A stretch of DNA of 64,000 bases from VAZQ01 sp963841705. GTDB lineage: Bacteria; Pseudomonadota; Alphaproteobacteria; Rhizobiales; Xanthobacteraceae. The translations under genes and the position numbers were made by a program. The notes beneath the pieces were generated by a model. It saw only the letters and a program-made list of their open reading frames with translations, ran no database searches and was not told the origin of the DNA. Every line of letters begins with the position of its first letter. Position 1 is the stretch's first letter. Below, one piece after another: positions 61,534 to 64,000 of this stretch. The DNA is taken from the NCBI GenBank assembly GCA_963841705.1, contig CAWJDY010000076.1:23456-87455 (forward strand). The letters run 5' to 3'.

Positions 61534-62487
61534 TCAGCCGAGCTTACGCCCGATGATGTCCTCGCAGCGCAGGTCGCCGCTCTGCTCCTCGCCAAGATAG
61601 AGCGAACCGGACATCGCCGCACGCATTCGGTTCGACGGGGCGCCCGCGGTGCCCCATCTGTCCGGCATGGGCATCACCTTCTCCCAATACGCCGGGTTCT
61701 GCGGCACGTGCGTCGCATCATCGATCTGATCGAGCTCGGTGGTGTATTCGGCCACGAATCCGTTGGGCTCGATGAAATAGGAAAACACATTGTTGCCGGG
61801 ACCGTGCCGGCCGATACCCCAGGCGATCTCAAAGCCGTTGTTTTTGACACGGCCGGTGCCACGCATCAGCCCGTCAATGTTCGGCAGCTCGTAGGCGACG
61901 TGATTGAGCGAGGGGCCGTTGTTGCGGAAGATCGCCAGGCTGTGGTGATCCGCACTGCAGCGCAGGAATTCCATCAGATGCGTGCTGTCGGAGAGCTTGA
62001 AGCCGAGCACATCGGCGAAGAATGGTACCTGGTCATCCACCCGCGCGCTGTTGAGCACGACATGGCTGATCTTGGTCGGACGCGAGCGATCGAGCACCCC
62101 GTCCAGGTGCTGGACGAGCTCGGAGGAGATGCTCATCGGCAGGCCGTCCGGCGTTTTGAACCGGAAGCCGTAGCCGCCGCCTGCGCTTGCGGGGAGCGGC
62201 GCAGGATCCGCGGTGACGTCGACGCCGTATCCTTTGGCTTTGGCGCAAAGCGAATCAACAGCGGCGCGATCAGGGGCGGCAAAGTGCAAGCCCAGGAGCG
62301 CCGGCTTCGCCCGCTCGCGGATGGTCAGCACATGATGCTCGCCGCCGGTTGCGCGGAAGTGAATGGTATCGGCTTCCGATGAGACCTCTTCCAGAGCCCA
62401 GACCTTGCTGTAGAACTCCGCCGATTGGTGGAGATCGCGAACACCGAGCTCGATGCTGCGAACTCCGGTTACCCTGCCGTTTGCCAT
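61534..62487 (-). CDS. VOC-superfamily protein, extradiol-dioxygenase (catechol 2,3-dioxygenase) type
   Basis: Protein of 317 residues with two tandem vicinal-oxygen-chelate modules. The first (VRSIELGVRDLHQSAEFYSK) lacks ligands; the second holds the likely iron ligands in KISHVVLNSA (His), SLNHVAYELP (His) and YFIEPNGFVAEYTTE (Glu), the pattern of type I extradiol dioxygenases. It probably opens a catechol-like ring. It is downstream of the LLM oxidoreductase on the same strand (96-base gap), suggesting a small catabolic unit. Confidence 0.87.
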   Translation of the reverse strand: MANGRVTGVRSIELGVRDLHQSAEFYSKVWALEEVSSEADTIHFRATGGEHHVLTIRERAKPALLGLHFAAPDRAAVDSLCAKAKGYGVDVTADPAPLPASAGGGYGFRFKTPDGLPMSISSELVQHLDGVLDRSRPTKISHVVLNSARVDDQVPFFADVLGFKLSDSTHLMEFLRCSADHHSLAIFRNNGPSLNHVAYELPNIDGLMRGTGRVKNNGFEIAWGIGRHGPGNNVFSYFIEPNGFVAEYTTELDQIDDATHVPQNPAYWEKVMPMPDRWGTAGAPSNRMRAAMSGSLYLGEEQSGDLRCEDIIGRKLG

Positions 62488-62583
62488 TTTTGCGTGACCT
62501 CTTAAGTGTGTTTGAGACCGTTCTGACGTGTGCTCATCCTAAATCTTGCACAGCCGGATCGAAAGAACCAGGGCCGATCAAGA

Positions 62584-63627
62584 TCAAAGCTGCGCGATTT
62601 TCGGCATCACCTCGGTCGCGAAGAGCTGGAGCGAGCGCAGCGCCTCATTGAGCGTCATGCTGCCGAGAAAAAGATAGGTCAGCAGATAATTCACTCCGAG
62701 CTCTCGCACCTGGCGCTCGATCACGCTGCACACCATGTCGGGACTGCCGGAGATCACCGTTCCATCGGCGACGCACGCCTCGTAGTCCGCGCCGCGCGGC
62801 ACGTTGAGCCGCGAAACGAGCCCGGTCACGCCATGCTTGTCGCGCAGCCAATTGAGATGGGAGAGATGGCGATCCATGGCAGGCTTGGCGAACCGCTTTG
62901 CCTCCGCTTCGGTGTCGGCCACGAAAATATGCCGTTGCACTCCGATCGCAACGCCGCCTGGGAATTCGCCCTTCGGCTGTGCCGCCTTGCCCCGTTTGGC
63001 GAACGCCTCCTTGAAGGCGGCGATGTTTGCCTTTGCCGTAGGGATCGGCCCGAGCGTGACGAAGTGGAGACCATGCTCGCCTGCCCAGGTTGAGCCGATG
63101 GTGTTGGAGGAGCCGTACCAGAACGCCGGATGGGGATGCTGCAGCGGCCGCAACGCCATCGGGACGTTCTCGTAGGAGAAGTGCGGGCCCTTGTAGCTGA
63201 GCGCATCCGTCACCAGACCGGCACTGATGCAGTTAAACGCATCGATGAAGATGTCGCGCGATTCCTCGTGCTCGACCTTGTGATATTTGAGCTCGAAGGG
63301 GGAAACTCCCCGGCCCACGCCCACTTCAAGTCGGCCGTAGCTGAGGTGATCGAGCATGCAGATCTCCTCGATCAAGCGCAGCGGCGAGTAGAGCGGCAGC
63401 AGATAGACCAGCGGGCCGAGCCGCATGCGTCTGGTCGCGCGGGCGACCGCGCCCAGATAGACGCCCGGGACCGGAACCATGTTCAGGGGCGTCGCGTGAT
63501 GCTCCGCCACGTGCAGGCAATAGATCCCCGCCTCGTCGGCCGCCTGGGCGAACGCGAGCCGCTCGTCGAACAACGTGGCCAGCGGGCGATCGCCATGCTC
63601 GACGTGATCAAATAGTCCGACTTTCAT
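62584..63627 (-). CDS. LLM-class (luciferase-like) flavin-dependent oxidoreductase
   Basis: TIM-barrel flavoprotein of 347 residues. MKVGLFDHVEHGDRPLATLF, AEHHATPLNMVPVPGVYLGA, LRLIEEICMLDHLSYGRLEV and GVGRGVSPFEL are hallmarks of bacterial luciferase-like monooxygenases, which use FMNH2 supplied by a reductase. AEHHA places it in the alkanal-monooxygenase-like branch. First gene of a leftward LLM-VOC(-MBL) group, which suggests aromatic or ether breakdown, though the substrate is unknown. Confidence 0.9.
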   Translation of the reverse strand: MKVGLFDHVEHGDRPLATLFDERLAFAQAADEAGIYCLHVAEHHATPLNMVPVPGVYLGAVARATRRMRLGPLVYLLPLYSPLRLIEEICMLDHLSYGRLEVGVGRGVSPFELKYHKVEHEESRDIFIDAFNCISAGLVTDALSYKGPHFSYENVPMALRPLQHPHPAFWYGSSNTIGSTWAGEHGLHFVTLGPIPTAKANIAAFKEAFAKRGKAAQPKGEFPGGVAIGVQRHIFVADTEAEAKRFAKPAMDRHLSHLNWLRDKHGVTGLVSRLNVPRGADYEACVADGTVISGSPDMVCSVIERQVRELGVNYLLTYLFLGSMTLNEALRSLQLFATEVMPKIAQL

Positions 63628-63751
63628 CTTCTCATTGAGTGTCCGGCTCCGGATGCCCCCCGCCGCCGACGAGAAAGCAGCCCTTCCAGCCTGCTGCCTC
63701 CATGGAACGGAGTCGCACGCGAAGCTTTAACCTTATGTCAGGAAGGCGACC

Positions 63752-64000
63752 TTGAACCCGAAACTCTTGCGTCAATACGCGCGCGATTGCAGGCGCATGG
63801 CAAAGGAATGCGTAGAATTATTTACGCAGGAGGCTCTGGTCGAGCTTACGCTCGAATTCCGGCGAGCGGCGGAAGAGATCGAGAGCGGCCACCGAACGAG
63901 GAGGCGGGAAACGGCGCAAAGCTCCCGGCGTGCACGAGCTGGAAGGGCGCGCAGGAAAATCAAGAACAAGCCGCTGCAGCGCTCCGCCGACAACGGCTGC
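63752..64000 (+). CDS. Hypothetical basic protein (3' end beyond the window)
   Basis: From a TTG at 63752, preceded by CAGGAAGGCGACC, one frame stays open to the right edge (83 codons). It begins MNPKLLRQYARDCRRMAKEC, continues with an acidic helical part (ALVELTLEFRRAAEEIESG) and a very basic tail. Short helical proteins with this start are common hypotheticals in Bradyrhizobium-like genomes. ATG 63797 is an alternative start. No function can be given. Confidence 0.45.
   Translation, partial: MNPKLLRQYARDCRRMAKECVELFTQEALVELTLEFRRAAEEIESGHRTRRRETAQSSRRARAGRARRKIKNKPLQRSADNGC

Noticed and set aside
1..64000. CRISPR arrays, rRNA or complete tRNA genes
   Set aside because: No regularly spaced repeats, rRNA core sequences or full cloverleaf were seen; the only tRNA-like sequence is a 3' fragment near 35148.

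Overview
The window looks like a chromosomal segment of an alphaproteobacterium of the order Hyphomicrobiales (Rhizobiales), closest in flavour to Bradyrhizobium/Xanthobacteraceae-type genomes. The evidence is GC-rich coding DNA, rhizobial gene orders (cysteine desulfurase-sufB-sufC-sufD facing an alpha/beta hydrolase and tyrS; rne facing an amidase, penicillin-binding protein 1A and prfB; DsbA-like protein-aroQ-accB-accC; DnaJ-aroC-ribB with pdxH nearby), and an RNase E with the acidic insertion inside its S1 domain. This assignment comes from recognising families and gene order, not from a database search.

Layout. 1-4.9 kb: leftward Fe-S cluster assembly operon (desulfurase, sufB, sufC, sufD, the last cut by the left edge) with an Irr-box-like palindrome upstream. 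5-13.7 kb: hydrolase, tyrosyl-tRNA synthetase, a giant AsmA-like envelope protein, a LytM-type endopeptidase, and prfB with its programmed +1 frameshift. 13.9-23.5 kb: PBP1A, amidase, RNase E and a fused aldolase/dehydrogenase. 23.5-26.1 kb: a VapBC toxin-antitoxin pair with a palindromic operator candidate, then two frame-disrupted genes (DUF2442-HTH and an aminotransferase). 26.1-34.5 kb: M48/TPR chaperone-protease, DsbA-like protein, aroQ, accB, accC, then a leftward three-gene copper cassette lying between accC and aat.

34.5-42.3 kb is the accessory stretch. It has lower GC in places, repeats, an orphan terminator, a tRNA-like 3' fragment, an IS5-type transposase stub, remnants of a peroxiredoxin, a VPGPIAGAGLPGL-tail protein and a 2OG-oxygenase-like gene, and a histidine kinase that has lost its N-terminal PAS module. 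The apparently intact genes in it are an AraC-type regulator, a stand-alone condensation-domain acyltransferase preceded by a long palindrome, and the shortened kinase. 42.3-64 kb returns to ordinary chromosome: UbiD decarboxylase, RibB with a degenerate cyclohydrolase II domain, aroC, DnaJ-like protein, a lipoprotein, pdxH, SDR, CorA, L,D-transpeptidase, class III aminotransferase, extensin-like protein, sarcosine-oxidase-like flavoprotein, acyl-CoA synthetase, a DUF898-M48-DUF1499 operon, and a leftward MBL / extradiol-dioxygenase-like / LLM-oxidoreductase group.

The main non-routine observations are the prfB recoding site, a GGGAAAA slippery heptamer exactly at the DUF2442-HTH frame break, the condensation-domain acyltransferase beside the AraC regulator, two leftward intrinsic terminators with no known leftward gene, a palindromic repeat inside the 5' end of the copper-resistance gene, and the gene graveyard at 34.5-42.3 kb. 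No CRISPR array, rRNA or complete tRNA was seen.
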